Shown: one piece after another, positions 18,787-26,982 of the stretch
How positions within the stretch are numbered: the stretch's first letter is position 1
Layout of the letters: each line of letters begins with the position of its first letter
Source: Belnapia moabensis DSM 16746
GTDB taxonomy: Bacteria > Pseudomonadota > Alphaproteobacteria > Acetobacterales > Acetobacteraceae
Reading direction: 5' to 3'
DNA: 64,000 nt
Assembly: GCF_000745835.1 (NCBI RefSeq)
Contig: NZ_JQKB01000004.1
Location: 1-64,000, forward strand
Notes under the pieces: generated by a model
What the model was told of the DNA's origin: nothing
The model's database searches: none
Seen by the model: the letters and a program-made list of their open reading frames with translations, nothing else
Made by a program: the position numbers and the translations under genes

Positions 18787-19716
18787 TCAGGCCTCCGCCG
18801 TGGCCGCAAGGCGCGGCGCCACCGCCGATGCAGCCGGAACGATGACGCGGAGCGCTCCGGACCGGATCGTGTAGTGCAGCGGCGGGGCGAGCAGCAGCGC
18901 CTCGCCGTCATTCATCACGCGGAGGCTCCGCCGCCGGCTGTAAATGGTGATCTCTCGCGCCGGCCGCTCATCGAGCTCAGGCCTGCGCCGCCAGCGGCCG
19001 AGCGCCATCGCCGCCAGCATCCTGGCGGTCCACCAGGGGCCGAATTCATGGGTCTGGTAGAGGACGAGCTCACCCCGGTCGAGCCGCGGTCGGCTGAAGA
19101 AGGCGCCGACGCCCTCCGCATAGGCGTTGTTGGCGACGGCAAGCGCGCGGAGGAAGACCGGCTGCTCCACCTTGCCATCGAGCGCGAGGCGGAGGCGCAT
19201 CGGTCGGTAGCGCAGCATGGTCCGCAATGCGGCGAGCATCAGCCGCACCTGCCCACCGGTGCCGCGATGCCGCTCCCGGTGCCGCCCGATCGCGGTCGGC
19301 AGGCCGAGGACGGAGAGGCATAGGAAGACATGGGCGTTCACCGCGGCCACGTCGATTGTCCGGACCTCGCCATGCGCCAGCGCCTCTGCCGCCGCCTCGA
19401 GCCCGAGCGGGATGCCAAGGTCCTTCGCCAGCATGTTCATGGTGCCGAGCGGCAGGATGCCGAGGGCGATGCCCGTCCCGGCCAGGCGCTGTGCCGCTGC
19501 GGCGATGGTGCCGTCCCCGCCGCCTACCACCACGGCCTCCATCCCGAGTGCCACCGCCCGGTCCAGCCGGCGGCCGAGATCGGGTTCCTTCCCCTCGTGC
19601 AGGATGCTGGGCGCGAGGCCGGCGGCGGCGAGTCGCTCCGCCACTTCCTCGGCCGCGTGCTCCCGGCCCAGCAGCCCGCCCGAGCGGGCATTGATGACGA
19701 CGGCGACCTTTCGCAT
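18787..19716 (-). CDS. Diacylglycerol kinase-family lipid kinase
   Basis: The 309-aa kinase is of the DAGK catalytic domain/YegS type. It has VVINARSGG at the N-terminus, the nucleotide-binding GGGDGTI (about 65-71), and GILPLGTMNMLAKDLGIP, a hallmark of this family. The C-terminal beta-sandwich includes EITIYSRRRSLRVMNDGEA. It would phosphorylate a diacylglycerol or another lipid hydroxyl at the inner membrane. It is the first gene of the minus-strand trio; the upstream 128 nt to the divergent gene must contain both promoters. Confidence 0.83.
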   Translation of the reverse strand: MRKVAVVINARSGGLLGREHAAEEVAERLAAAGLAPSILHEGKEPDLGRRLDRAVALGMEAVVVGGGDGTIAAAAQRLAGTGIALGILPLGTMNMLAKDLGIPLGLEAAAEALAHGEVRTIDVAAVNAHVFLCLSVLGLPTAIGRHRERHRGTGGQVRLMLAALRTMLRYRPMRLRLALDGKVEQPVFLRALAVANNAYAEGVGAFFSRPRLDRGELVLYQTHEFGPWWTARMLAAMALGRWRRRPELDERPAREITIYSRRRSLRVMNDGEALLLAPPLHYTIRSGALRVIVPAASAVAPRLAATAEA

Positions 19717-19844
19717 CGCCGCAGAACGACGACGGCAGCGCCGGGTTCACGCCCTTACCGGATCATTTTCGAAACATCATGCCAGCCGGTTGACCGCCGT
19801 GCCGCGGCGGGCGAGCCTCACCGTCGAAAAGGATGGAGGAAGCC

Positions 19845-20234
19845 ATGTCCGAGGATAGTGCCCTGTTCGACAAGGGCTTGCCGATCCGTCGCGAGGTGCT
19901 CGGCGCCGAGTATGTCGATGCCTCCATGGCGAAGGCCGACGACTTCATGATGTCCTTCCAGCGCGCCACCACGGCGATCGCCTGGGGCTGGGCCTGGGGT
20001 GACCCGACGCTGGACCGCAAGACGCGCAGCCTTATTAACCTCGCCATGCTGACGGCGCTGAACCGCGCGCCGGAGATCAAGCTGCATGTGAAGGGTGCGT
20101 TGAACAACGGTGTCACGGTCGAGGAGATCAAGGCGGCGCTGCTGCATGCCACGGCCTATTGCGGTATCCCCGCAGGGCTCGATGCCTTCAAGGCGGCGCA
20201 TGAGGTGCTGGTGAAGGAAGGCGCGCTCAAGTGA
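19845..20234 (+). CDS. Carboxymuconolactone decarboxylase-family protein
   Basis: A 129-aa CMD/AhpD-fold protein. NLAMLTALNRAPEIKLHVKG and KAALLHATAYCGIPAGLDAF are the two helical blocks of the family. The start chosen is ATG 19845 because GGAGGA lies 5 nt upstream; the ATG at 19833 would bury that ribosome-binding site. 4-carboxymuconolactone decarboxylase acts in the beta-ketoadipate pathway, but many homologues are uncharacterised, and no other protocatechuate genes are nearby. It overlaps the next gene by 4 nt. Confidence 0.75.
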   Translation: MSEDSALFDKGLPIRREVLGAEYVDASMAKADDFMMSFQRATTAIAWGWAWGDPTLDRKTRSLINLAMLTALNRAPEIKLHVKGALNNGVTVEEIKAALLHATAYCGIPAGLDAFKAAHEVLVKEGALK

Positions 20235-21133
20235 GCAGGCCGATCCGTCGCATCGGCTTCGTCGGCATCGGCAATATGGGCTGGCCGATGGCGGCCAACT
20301 TGGTGAAAGCGGGCTTCGACGTCGCGGTCTGCGACGCGGTGCCCGGCCGCGCCGCGCAATTCGCGGAGGAGATCGGCGGCCGGCCCGCCGGAAGCCCGGC
20401 TGAGGCGGCGCGCGATGCCGATGCGGTCGTTACCATTCTGCCGACGAGCAAGCAGGTAGCAGAGGTGGCCACCGAACTGGCCGCTACCCTCGCCGCCGGC
20501 GCCCTCGTCATCGACATGACCAGCGGCCAGCCGGCGACGACGCGCGAGGTCGCCGCCGAACTCGGCCGGAAGGGCATCGGCATGATCGACGCCCCCGTCT
20601 CAGGCGGTGTGCCGCGGGCCAAGAATGGCAGCCTCGCCATTATGTTGGGCGGCGAGGACACCCTGCTCGACCGCGCCGAGCCGGTGCTGAAGGCAATGGG
20701 CACCAGCCTGCATCGCTGCGGCGGCATCGGCGCCGGCCAGGCGATGAAGGCGCTGAACAACCTCGCCTCGGCGGGCAATTTTATGCTCGGCGTGGAGGTG
20801 ATGCTGATCGGCCAGCGCTTCGGCCTCGATCCGGCGAAGATGGTGGATGTGCTCAATGCCTCCTCCGGCATGTCGGACAGCAGCCAGCGGAAATTCAAAC
20901 AGTTCGTCCTCAGCCGCCGCTTCGACGATGGCTTCGCGTTGGAGTTGATGGTGAAGGATCTCGGTATCGCCCTCGAGGTCGGGCGACAGACCGCGACGCC
21001 GACGCCGCTCGCCGCGCTGGCCAAGGAGTTGTGGACGGCGGCGCTCGCCTCGCTCGGGCCGGGGAACAACCACACCGCCGGTGCCCAGCTTCCCGAGAAG
21101 TTGGCGGGCGAGATCCTGGGAGGAAATAAATAG
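20231..21133 (+). CDS. Beta-hydroxyacid dehydrogenase (3-hydroxyisobutyrate dehydrogenase family)
   Basis: The 300-aa NAD(P)-dependent enzyme has Rossmann motif GFVGIGNMGWPMAANLVKAG, substrate motif DAPVSGGVPRAKNGSLAIM and catalytic-lysine motif GAGQAMKALNNL. The length and order match HIBADH/tartronate semialdehyde reductase. It starts at GTG 20231, overlapping the CMD stop. It oxidises or reduces a 2- or 3-hydroxyacid in the cytoplasm; the exact substrate is open. It is followed 1 nt later by the lactonase-like gene, suggesting a small catabolic operon. Confidence 0.8.
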   Translation: MSRPIRRIGFVGIGNMGWPMAANLVKAGFDVAVCDAVPGRAAQFAEEIGGRPAGSPAEAARDADAVVTILPTSKQVAEVATELAATLAAGALVIDMTSGQPATTREVAAELGRKGIGMIDAPVSGGVPRAKNGSLAIMLGGEDTLLDRAEPVLKAMGTSLHRCGGIGAGQAMKALNNLASAGNFMLGVEVMLIGQRFGLDPAKMVDVLNASSGMSDSSQRKFKQFVLSRRFDDGFALELMVKDLGIALEVGRQTATPTPLAALAKELWTAALASLGPGNNHTAGAQLPEKLAGEILGGNK

Positions 21134-21134
21134 G

Positions 21135-21929
21135 ATGATCTGGGAGGCCTATGCGATCCGTTACGGGCGGCATGACCGGCCCGCCCAATCGAATTTCCTG
21201 CTGCCGGTGCAGGATCCTCATGAGGCCATGCCACTCGACTATTTTGTCTGGCTGCTGCGGGCGCCGGACGGGCACGAGATCGTCGTCGATACCGGCTTCG
21301 ACGCCGCCTGCGCCGAGCGTCGCGGCCGCACGCTGAGCCGCTCCGTCGCCGACAGCCTCAAGGCGATGGGCAGCGACCCGGCCCGGGTGCGGGACGTGGT
21401 CGTCACCCATCTGCATTACGACCATGCCGGCAGCGTCGAGCTTTTCACCGGGGCGAAGATCCATATCCAGGAGCGGGAGATGGCCTTCGCCACGGGCAAG
21501 CACATGTGCACCGCCTGCATCCGACTGCCCTTCGAGGCGGATCATGTCGTCTCCATGGTCCGCGCCCTCTTCGCCGACAAGGTTGTCTTCCATGACGGCG
21601 AGGGAGAGGTGGCGCCCGGCGTGACGGTCCATCGCGTCGGCGGCCATTCGGACGGGCTGCAGGTGGTGCGGGTGCAGACCGCCCGCGGCCCGGTCGTCAT
21701 CGCCTCGGACGCGATGCACTTCTATGCCAATGACCGGCAGGGCAATCCCTTCCCGATCATCTTCGACCTCGGCGCCATGACCCAGGGTTGGCGCATCGCC
21801 CGTCGCCTGGCCGGAGGCGACGAGACCCGGGTGATCCCCGGCCATGACCCGGAGGTACGCAGCCGTTTCCCCGCCGTGCCGGGGCAGGGTGGTGACGTGG
21901 TCGCTCTGCACCTGCCGCCGTTGGGGTGA
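21135..21929 (+). CDS. N-acyl-homoserine lactonase-like metallo-beta-lactamase-fold hydrolase
   Basis: The 264-aa product has a complete dizinc ligand set: THLHYDHAG (HxHxDH), His in RVGGHSDG, Asp in IASDAMHFYA and His in VIPGHDPEV. The overall spacing is that of AHL lactonases (AiiA/AttM class). It would hydrolyse a lactone ring. In this operon the substrate may be a catabolic lactone rather than a quorum signal (inference). Start ATG 21135 follows AGGA/TAGG and lies 1 nt beyond the preceding stop. A small in-frame N-terminal extension overlaps that gene and is rejected. Confidence 0.75.
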   Translation: MIWEAYAIRYGRHDRPAQSNFLLPVQDPHEAMPLDYFVWLLRAPDGHEIVVDTGFDAACAERRGRTLSRSVADSLKAMGSDPARVRDVVVTHLHYDHAGSVELFTGAKIHIQEREMAFATGKHMCTACIRLPFEADHVVSMVRALFADKVVFHDGEGEVAPGVTVHRVGGHSDGLQVVRVQTARGPVVIASDAMHFYANDRQGNPFPIIFDLGAMTQGWRIARRLAGGDETRVIPGHDPEVRSRFPAVPGQGGDVVALHLPPLG

Positions 21930-21998
21930 GGGGTCGCGCCCTTGCCAATCCTGGCCTAGGCTCGATCTCAAGCACGACATTTGCCGAAGGCGAGACCT

Positions 21999-24365
21999 AT
22001 GCCCGATTCGATCCTGCCTGATTCCACGCGGCTGAAATTCGGCGTTGGCCAGCCGGTGCCTCGCAACGAGGACCCGGTCCTTTTGCAAGGGCGCGGCCGC
22101 TACACGGACGATATCGACCTGCCCGGCCAGCTCTACGCCGTCATGATCCGCAGCCCCTACGCGCATGGCGTCATCAACGGGATCGATACCGAGGCAGCGA
22201 AGGCGGTGCCGGGCGTGCTCGGCGTCTATACCGGCGCCGACCTGGCCGAGGCCGGCTACGGCGCCATGCGCTGCGCCCTGCCGCTGAAGAACCGCGACGG
22301 CAGCCCGCTCACCAATATCGACCGCCCGCCGCTCGCCATGGACAAAGTGCGCTTCGTGGGCGACCCGGTCGCCTTCGTCGTCGCCGAGACGCGCATGGCG
22401 GCGCGGGACGGGGCCGAGGCGGTTTTCCTGGATATCGACATCCTGCCCGCCGTCACCGATGCCTCGGCCGCCGCCGCGCCGGACGCGCCGCAGCTCTACG
22501 ACCATGTTCCCGGCAACCAGGTCCTCGACTTCCATTACGGCGATAGCGAGAAGGTCGTGCAGGCCTTCGCCTCTGCCGCGCATGTGACGAAGCTCTCCAT
22601 CCGCAACAACCGCGTGGTCGTCTGTGCAATGGAACCGCGCAGCGCGATCGGCGAGTACGAGGCGGAGACCGGCCGCTACACCCTCCATGTCGGCAGCCAG
22701 GGTGTCTTCGGCCTGCGGGCGCAGATGGCCGACATCCTGAAGGCGCCAACCGAGAAAGTGCGCATCCTCACCGGCAATGTCGGCGGCAGCTTCGGCATGA
22801 AGGCGAGCTGCTACCCGGAGTATCCCTGCATCCTGCATGCCGCCAAGCTGCTCGGCCGTCCGGTGAAATGGACCGACGAGCGCACCGGCTCCTTCCTCTC
22901 CGACCAGCATGGCCGCGACCATGAGGTGGAGGCGGAGCTTGCCCTCGATGCGGAAGGGAAGGCGCTCGCGGTGCGGCTGACCGCATTCGCCAATATGGGT
23001 GGCTACCTCGCGACGGTCGCGCCGCTGATGGGCACCGGCAATTTCGTCAAGAACGTGCAGTCCAACTACGCGACGCCGCTGATCGAGGTTAACACCCGCT
23101 GCCTCGTCACCAACACCACGCCGGTCTCCGCCTATCGCGGCGCCGGGCGGCCGGAGGGCAACTACTTCTTCGAGCGGCTGCTGGAGCAGGCAGCCAAGGA
23201 GACCGGCCGCAGCGCCATCGAGCTGCGACGCATCAACCACATCAAGGCGGATGCCTTCCCGTTCCAGGCGTCCACCGGCTCCGTCTATGACAGCGGCGAT
23301 TTCACCGCCGTGCTGGAGAAGGCGCTCGAGGCCGCCGATTGGGACGGCTTCGCGGCTCGCCAGGCAGAGAGCAAGGCGCGCGGTAAGCTGCGCGGCCGAG
23401 GTATCGGCAATTTCCTCGAATGCACCGCGCCTCCTACAAAGGAGCAGGGTGAGATCCGCTTCAACGAGGACGGCACGGTGACGATCATCACCGGCACTCT
23501 CGACTACGGCCAAGGGCACTGGACGCCCTTCGCGCAGGTGCTGCACCAGACGCTCGGCGTGCCCTTTGAGAGCATCCGTCTGGTCCAGGGTGACTCCGAC
23601 CTGCTCATCGCCGGCGGCGGCACGGGCGGCTCGAAATCGCTGATGGCGTCGGGCGCCGCGATCATGGAGGCGGCGCAGCTTGTCATCGAGAAGGGCCGAA
23701 CCGCCGCGGCGCATATGCTGGAAGCCGCCATCGGCGATATCGAGTTCGAGCGCGATGCGGAGGGCCTCGGCCGCTTCGCCATCGCCGGCACGGACCGCTC
23801 GATCGGCATCATGGAGCTTGCCCAGCGCATCCGCACGGCGAACAATTCGCCGCCCGACATGCCCGAGAGCCTCGATGTCCGTCACGTCTTCGGCGAGGCG
23901 CCGCAGGCCTATCCCAATGGCTGCCATGTCTGCGAGGTGGAGGTCGAGCCGGAGACCGGCATCGCCGAGGTGGTGCGCTACGTGTCCGTCAACGATTTCG
24001 GCGTCATCGTGAACCCGTTGATGGTCGAGGGGCAGGCGCATGGCGGCATCGCCCAGGGCATCGGCCAGGCGCTTTACGAGCATGTTGCCTATTCGGAGGA
24101 GGGCCAGCTCCTTTCCGGCAGCTACCAGGACTATTGCCTGCCGCGCGCCGGCGACCTGCCGAGCTTCGGCTTTGAGAGCCATCCGAGCCCCTGCAAGACC
24201 AACCCGGTCGGCGCCAAGGGCTGCGGCGAGGCGGGCTGTGCCGGCTCGCTTCCCGCGGTGATGAACGCGCTGGTGGATGCGCTGTCGGAGTTCGGCATCA
24301 CTCATATCGACATGCCGGCGACGCCGGAGCGTATTTGGCGTGTCATCCACGGCATGGCCACCTGA
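21999..24365 (+). CDS. Xanthine dehydrogenase-family molybdopterin-binding subunit (form II CoxL-like)
   Basis: The 788-aa protein has the two-domain architecture of aldehyde oxidase/CO dehydrogenase large subunits. The N-terminal GVGQPVPRNEDPVLLQGRGRYTDDI is typical. AYRGAGRPEG at residues 378-387 is the active-site loop of form II (not the Cys-containing loop of true form I CO dehydrogenase). NVGGSFGMK and the C-terminal KGCGEAGCAGSLPAVMNAL bind the molybdopterin-cytosine cofactor and carry the catalytic Glu. It should hydroxylate an aldehyde or heteroaromatic. The FAD and 2Fe-2S subunit genes normally beside it are absent. Start ATG 21999 is preferred over an upstream TTG. Confidence 0.83.
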   Translation: MPDSILPDSTRLKFGVGQPVPRNEDPVLLQGRGRYTDDIDLPGQLYAVMIRSPYAHGVINGIDTEAAKAVPGVLGVYTGADLAEAGYGAMRCALPLKNRDGSPLTNIDRPPLAMDKVRFVGDPVAFVVAETRMAARDGAEAVFLDIDILPAVTDASAAAAPDAPQLYDHVPGNQVLDFHYGDSEKVVQAFASAAHVTKLSIRNNRVVVCAMEPRSAIGEYEAETGRYTLHVGSQGVFGLRAQMADILKAPTEKVRILTGNVGGSFGMKASCYPEYPCILHAAKLLGRPVKWTDERTGSFLSDQHGRDHEVEAELALDAEGKALAVRLTAFANMGGYLATVAPLMGTGNFVKNVQSNYATPLIEVNTRCLVTNTTPVSAYRGAGRPEGNYFFERLLEQAAKETGRSAIELRRINHIKADAFPFQASTGSVYDSGDFTAVLEKALEAADWDGFAARQAESKARGKLRGRGIGNFLECTAPPTKEQGEIRFNEDGTVTIITGTLDYGQGHWTPFAQVLHQTLGVPFESIRLVQGDSDLLIAGGGTGGSKSLMASGAAIMEAAQLVIEKGRTAAAHMLEAAIGDIEFERDAEGLGRFAIAGTDRSIGIMELAQRIRTANNSPPDMPESLDVRHVFGEAPQAYPNGCHVCEVEVEPETGIAEVVRYVSVNDFGVIVNPLMVEGQAHGGIAQGIGQALYEHVAYSEEGQLLSGSYQDYCLPRAGDLPSFGFESHPSPCKTNPVGAKGCGEAGCAGSLPAVMNALVDALSEFGITHIDMPATPERIWRVIHGMAT

Positions 24366-24415
24366 TGGCCGACACGGGAATGTGAGGAATGGCGTCTTCG
24401 CTGACCGGCACAAAA

Positions 24416-24435
24416 CCCGGCATGGACGTGCCGGG
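24416..24435 (+). terminator. Hairpin downstream of the molybdoenzyme gene
   Basis: CCCGGCA, loop TGGACG, TGCCGGG: a perfect 7-bp stem 51 nt after the coxL-like stop, preceded by AAAA. No T-run follows, so it may act with Rho or only protect the 3' end. A second small stem (CCCGC/GCGGG) lies at 24453-24467. Confidence 0.4.
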
Positions 24436-24474
24436 CGGCGGGGTCCCGCTATCCCGCTCCTGGCGGGTTGGATT

Positions 24475-24567
24475 ATGATGCGTTTCGGAATGGGCAGGAG
24501 CCTGGCCGCCACAATGGTTGTGCTTGGGACGGCTACATCGCTTCTTGCGAGGGGACAGACGGAATGA
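24475..24567 (+). CDS. Possible 30-aa hydrophobic leader peptide coupled to the response regulator
   Basis: ATG 24475 opens a 30-codon frame. It encodes a short basic N-terminus (MMRFGMGRS), a hydrophobic core (LAATMVVLGTATSLLA) and a polar tail. Its TGA overlaps the ATG of the REC gene (ATGA), the same coupling used throughout the window. It sits behind a small stem-loop and has only a weak ribosome-binding site. It could be a small membrane protein, a translational coupler or chance. Confidence 0.3.
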   Translation: MMRFGMGRSLAATMVVLGTATSLLARGQTE

Positions 24568-24923
24568 CCAGGCTCAACGGGCGGCGCGTTCTGGTTGTGG
24601 AGGACGAGGCGCTGGTCGCGATGCTTGTGGAGGATGCCCTGCTTGATGCGGGGGCCTCGGTCATCGGCCCGGTCGCAACCGTCGCCGAGGCGATCGCCCT
24701 TCTGGCACAGGAGTTGCCGGATGTCGCCGTGCTGGACCTCAACCTGGCCGGCGAGACATCCACCCCGGTCGCCGATGCCCTGGCTGCCCGTGGCGTGCCT
24801 TTCGTCGTCGCCACCGGCTATGGCGCGGATGGCCTGCCGCCTGGCCATATCGGGGTGCCGGTGCTGGCGAAGCCTTACGACCCGGACGACCTGACCAACG
24901 CTCTCGGCCGCCTCTGCAAGTGA
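24564..24923 (+). CDS. Single-domain response regulator (REC only)
   Basis: The 119-aa receiver domain has acidic pair VVEDEALVAMLVEDAL, phosphoacceptor Asp in AVLDLNLAGE, the switch Thr/Ser position in VVATGYG, and the conserved Lys in VLAKPYDPDDL. There is no output domain. Such CheY-like proteins in Alphaproteobacteria commonly act as phosphate sinks or partner with HWE/HisKA2 kinases. No kinase is adjacent. Start ATG 24564 overlaps a 30-codon upstream frame. Confidence 0.82.
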   Translation: MTRLNGRRVLVVEDEALVAMLVEDALLDAGASVIGPVATVAEAIALLAQELPDVAVLDLNLAGETSTPVADALAARGVPFVVATGYGADGLPPGHIGVPVLAKPYDPDDLTNALGRLCK

Positions 24924-24965
24924 TCGGGACCGTGCCGGAGATGTAGCCGGCTCAGCGTGCCGCCC

Positions 24966-24981
24966 CCGGGTATCAGCCCGG
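24966..24981. terminator. Small hairpin at the convergent 3' ends
   Basis: CCGGG, loop TATCAG, CCCGG. It overlaps the cupin stop codon on the minus strand and is 43 nt past the REC-gene stop on the plus strand. Short stem and no T-tract; a modest candidate. Confidence 0.3.
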
Positions 24982-25314
24982 TGGCAGGTGGAAGGCGAGC
25001 CAAAGCGTCTCCCGCGCCGGATCGGTCCAGGCAACACGGTGGCGGCAGCCAGCCGGCAGTACCGCCCAATCTCCCGGCGCCAGCGCCTTCTCTGCGCCAT
25101 CGGCGAATCCGAGCCGTGCGGCACCGGTGAGCAACAGCACGAACTCATCGCCCGGCTGGTCGTACCATTGGTCCGGCGGATCGCTCTGGCCGCGCGAGGC
25201 GATCCGCTCCACCCGCCCGCCGCCGGCGGCAAGCAGGGTCTCGAATCGCTCGCCGCCTTCGGCCGGGGCCGCCAGCCCTTCGCCGATGCGGCCGAAGCGC
25301 GGCGCGCTGCTCAA
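24973..25314 (-). CDS. Cupin-domain protein
   Basis: About 113 aa from TTG 25314, which overlaps the amidase stop as TTGA. Longer readings run into the amidase gene and are rejected. The single cupin barrel has DQPGDEFVLLLTGAARLGF (motif 1 region) and PGDWAVLPAGCRHRVAW (motif 2, with a His). It probably binds a metal and acts as a small enzyme or sensor in the cytoplasm. Its position behind atzG-atzE suggests an accessory role in carboxybiuret/urea-type nitrogen metabolism, but this is inference. Confidence 0.68.
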   Translation of the reverse strand: MSSAPRFGRIGEGLAAPAEGGERFETLLAAGGGRVERIASRGQSDPPDQWYDQPGDEFVLLLTGAARLGFADGAEKALAPGDWAVLPAGCRHRVAWTDPARETLWLAFHLPPG

Positions 25315-26714
25315 ATCGCCCCCTCGGCGAAGGCCGGCGCCACCGGCGCTGCGCAGACCCCCGCTGCCTCCAGTGCCGCCGCGGCACGGAAAAGCAGTCC
25401 CTCCGTCCAAGGCTTACCGATGAGCTGCACGCCGATCGGCAGCGCGCCATCGGTCCGTTGCACCGGCACCGTCAGCACCGGCATGCCAATACTGCTGACG
25501 GGCTGGGTGAAGAGCCCCATGGAGGGGCGCAGCGGCAACTCCACCCCGTCCAGCATCAGCATCTCCTGACCGATCGGCGTCGCCGGCACCGGCGTCGCCG
25601 GGGCCAACAGGATGTCCCACTCCGCCATCGCCACCCGCATCGCATCCCGCGCCTTGGCCCGCACGCGCTGCGCATGGGCGACCCAGGCCGCGGGGATCAG
25701 CGCCCCGGCCAGCAACCGGTCCTGGATCAGCGGCTCATACTCTTCGAGCCGGGTGCGGAGCGTCGGCAGATGCAGCGCCGCGCCTTCCGAGGCGGTGATG
25801 ATGAAGGCGGCGGAGCGGCTCGCCTCCGCCATCGCCCACTCCACCTCCGCCGTCGCGCCGAGTCCGTCGGCCACCGCAGACACGGCGCCCCGCGCTGCCT
25901 TGGACTGCATCCGCCCGAACCAGCCGCCCAGCCGCGCCACCCGCAGCCCCGCCAAGCCAGCGCCGAGCAGCGGCGTCACCGGCCCCGGCGTTTGCGGCGC
26001 TTGGTGGCTGTCTTCGGCGTCCAACCCTTGCAATGCATCATAAGCGGCGGCCAAGTCGGCAGTGCTGCGGGCGAAGGGCCCGACGTGGTCGAGTGCATAG
26101 ACGAAGGGGAAGGAACCATGGCGTGACAGCCGCCCATAGGTCGGCTTCAGTCCGAATATGCCGTTCAGCGAGGCCGGCACCCGGATCGAGCCGTTGGTAT
26201 CCGTCCCGAGGCTGAGCGGCACCAGCCCCGCCGCCACCGCCGCGCCGGAGCCGCCGGAGGAGCCGCCGGCGATGCGCGTCAGGTCATGTGGATTGCGGCA
26301 AGGACCGGCATGGCTGTTCTCCGTGGTGAAGCCGTAGGCGAACTCGTCCATGTTGAGCGCGCCGAGGCAGACCGCGCCGGCGGCATCCATCTGCCGGACG
26401 AGGAAGGCATCGCGCGTTGCCGGCGGCGCATCGCGGCGAATCCTGCTGCCGGCGAGGGTAGGGATGCCCGCCAGATCAAACAGGTTCTTCGCCGCATAAG
26501 GTACGCCGGCCAGCGGGCCCGGGTCCTGCCCGGCAGCGATGCGCTGATCCACGGCATCCGCCACAGCCAATGCCCGTTCGGCAAGCACGGCAGTAAAGGC
26601 GTTCACCTCGGCGCCGCGCGCGGCGATGCGGGTCAGCGCCGCCTCCGCCACGGCGCGGGCCGAGGTTTCACCCGTCCGCACCCGGGCGGCGATGGCGAGG
26701 GCAGAGCCGCTCAT
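25311..26714 (-). CDS. atzE: AtzE-type amidase (1-carboxybiuret hydrolase subunit)
   Basis: The 467-aa amidase-signature enzyme has the Ser-cisSer-Lys triad at K76 (GVPYAAKNLFD), S152 (AGGSSGGSGAA) and S176 (DTNGSIRVPAS). LGALNMDEFAYGFTTENSH and LKPTYGRLSRHGSFPFVYALDH are specific to AtzE-family amidohydrolases. AtzE with AtzG hydrolyses 1-carboxybiuret in cyanuric-acid and related nitrogen catabolism. Start ATG 26714 overlaps the atzG stop by 4 nt; a longer frame upstream only reads over atzG. AtzD and AtzH are not in the window, so the physiological substrate may be another carboxyurea-type amide. Confidence 0.85.
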   Translation of the reverse strand: MSGSALAIAARVRTGETSARAVAEAALTRIAARGAEVNAFTAVLAERALAVADAVDQRIAAGQDPGPLAGVPYAAKNLFDLAGIPTLAGSRIRRDAPPATRDAFLVRQMDAAGAVCLGALNMDEFAYGFTTENSHAGPCRNPHDLTRIAGGSSGGSGAAVAAGLVPLSLGTDTNGSIRVPASLNGIFGLKPTYGRLSRHGSFPFVYALDHVGPFARSTADLAAAYDALQGLDAEDSHQAPQTPGPVTPLLGAGLAGLRVARLGGWFGRMQSKAARGAVSAVADGLGATAEVEWAMAEASRSAAFIITASEGAALHLPTLRTRLEEYEPLIQDRLLAGALIPAAWVAHAQRVRAKARDAMRVAMAEWDILLAPATPVPATPIGQEMLMLDGVELPLRPSMGLFTQPVSSIGMPVLTVPVQRTDGALPIGVQLIGKPWTEGLLFRAAAALEAAGVCAAPVAPAFAEGAI

Positions 26715-26902
26715 GGCCGGTACACCGGCGCCGGCTCGTCGGCCTCGGTCAAGGGCACGGCAAGGGCCGGCGCGGCGATGCGTGCAACCAACGCGAAGGC
26801 GGCCGCGACCCGTGCCTGGCGGGCGGCATCGAGGGCGAGGCCGACCGCCGGGGCGGCGGCCGCCACGTGGGCGGCTGGGTCGAATCGGTCCGGATCGAGC
26901 AT
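26711..26902 (-). CDS. atzG: AtzG-like small subunit (DUF4089)
   Basis: The 63-aa protein begins MLDPDRFDPAAHVAAAAPAVGL and is mostly helical. Its small size and placement directly before atzE with a 4-nt overlap match AtzG, which stabilises AtzE in a heterotetramer. The start at 26902 is supported by AAAAGGAA 8 nt upstream on the minus strand; an in-frame ATG at 26959 lacks such a site. Confidence 0.78.
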   Translation of the reverse strand: MLDPDRFDPAAHVAAAAPAVGLALDAARQARVAAAFALVARIAAPALAVPLTEADEPAPVYRP

Positions 26903-26963
26903 CGGCGCGGTTCCTTTTGGAAAGGTTGCATCGTTCCATGCGGGTTCCGTGCCGGCCACCTTT

Positions 26964-26982
26964 CACCGATCGCGCATCGGTG
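26964..26982. promoter_or_regulatory. Inverted repeat in the divergent atzG/glgE promoter region
   Basis: CACCGAT-CGCGC-ATCGGTG, a perfect 7-bp inverted repeat with 5-nt spacer in the 147-nt divergent region. The size and symmetry suit a dimeric regulator. It is 68 nt upstream of the chosen glgE start and 62 nt upstream of atzG. No cognate regulator gene is adjacent. Confidence 0.4.

Noticed and set aside
20910-25232. Very long minus-strand open frame (about 1440 codons) opposite the lactonase and CoxL-like genes
   Set aside because: It is the antisense shadow of four well-supported plus-strand genes; its translation is His/Asp/Arg/Gly-rich without any domain, typical of the complementary frame of GC-rich coding DNA.
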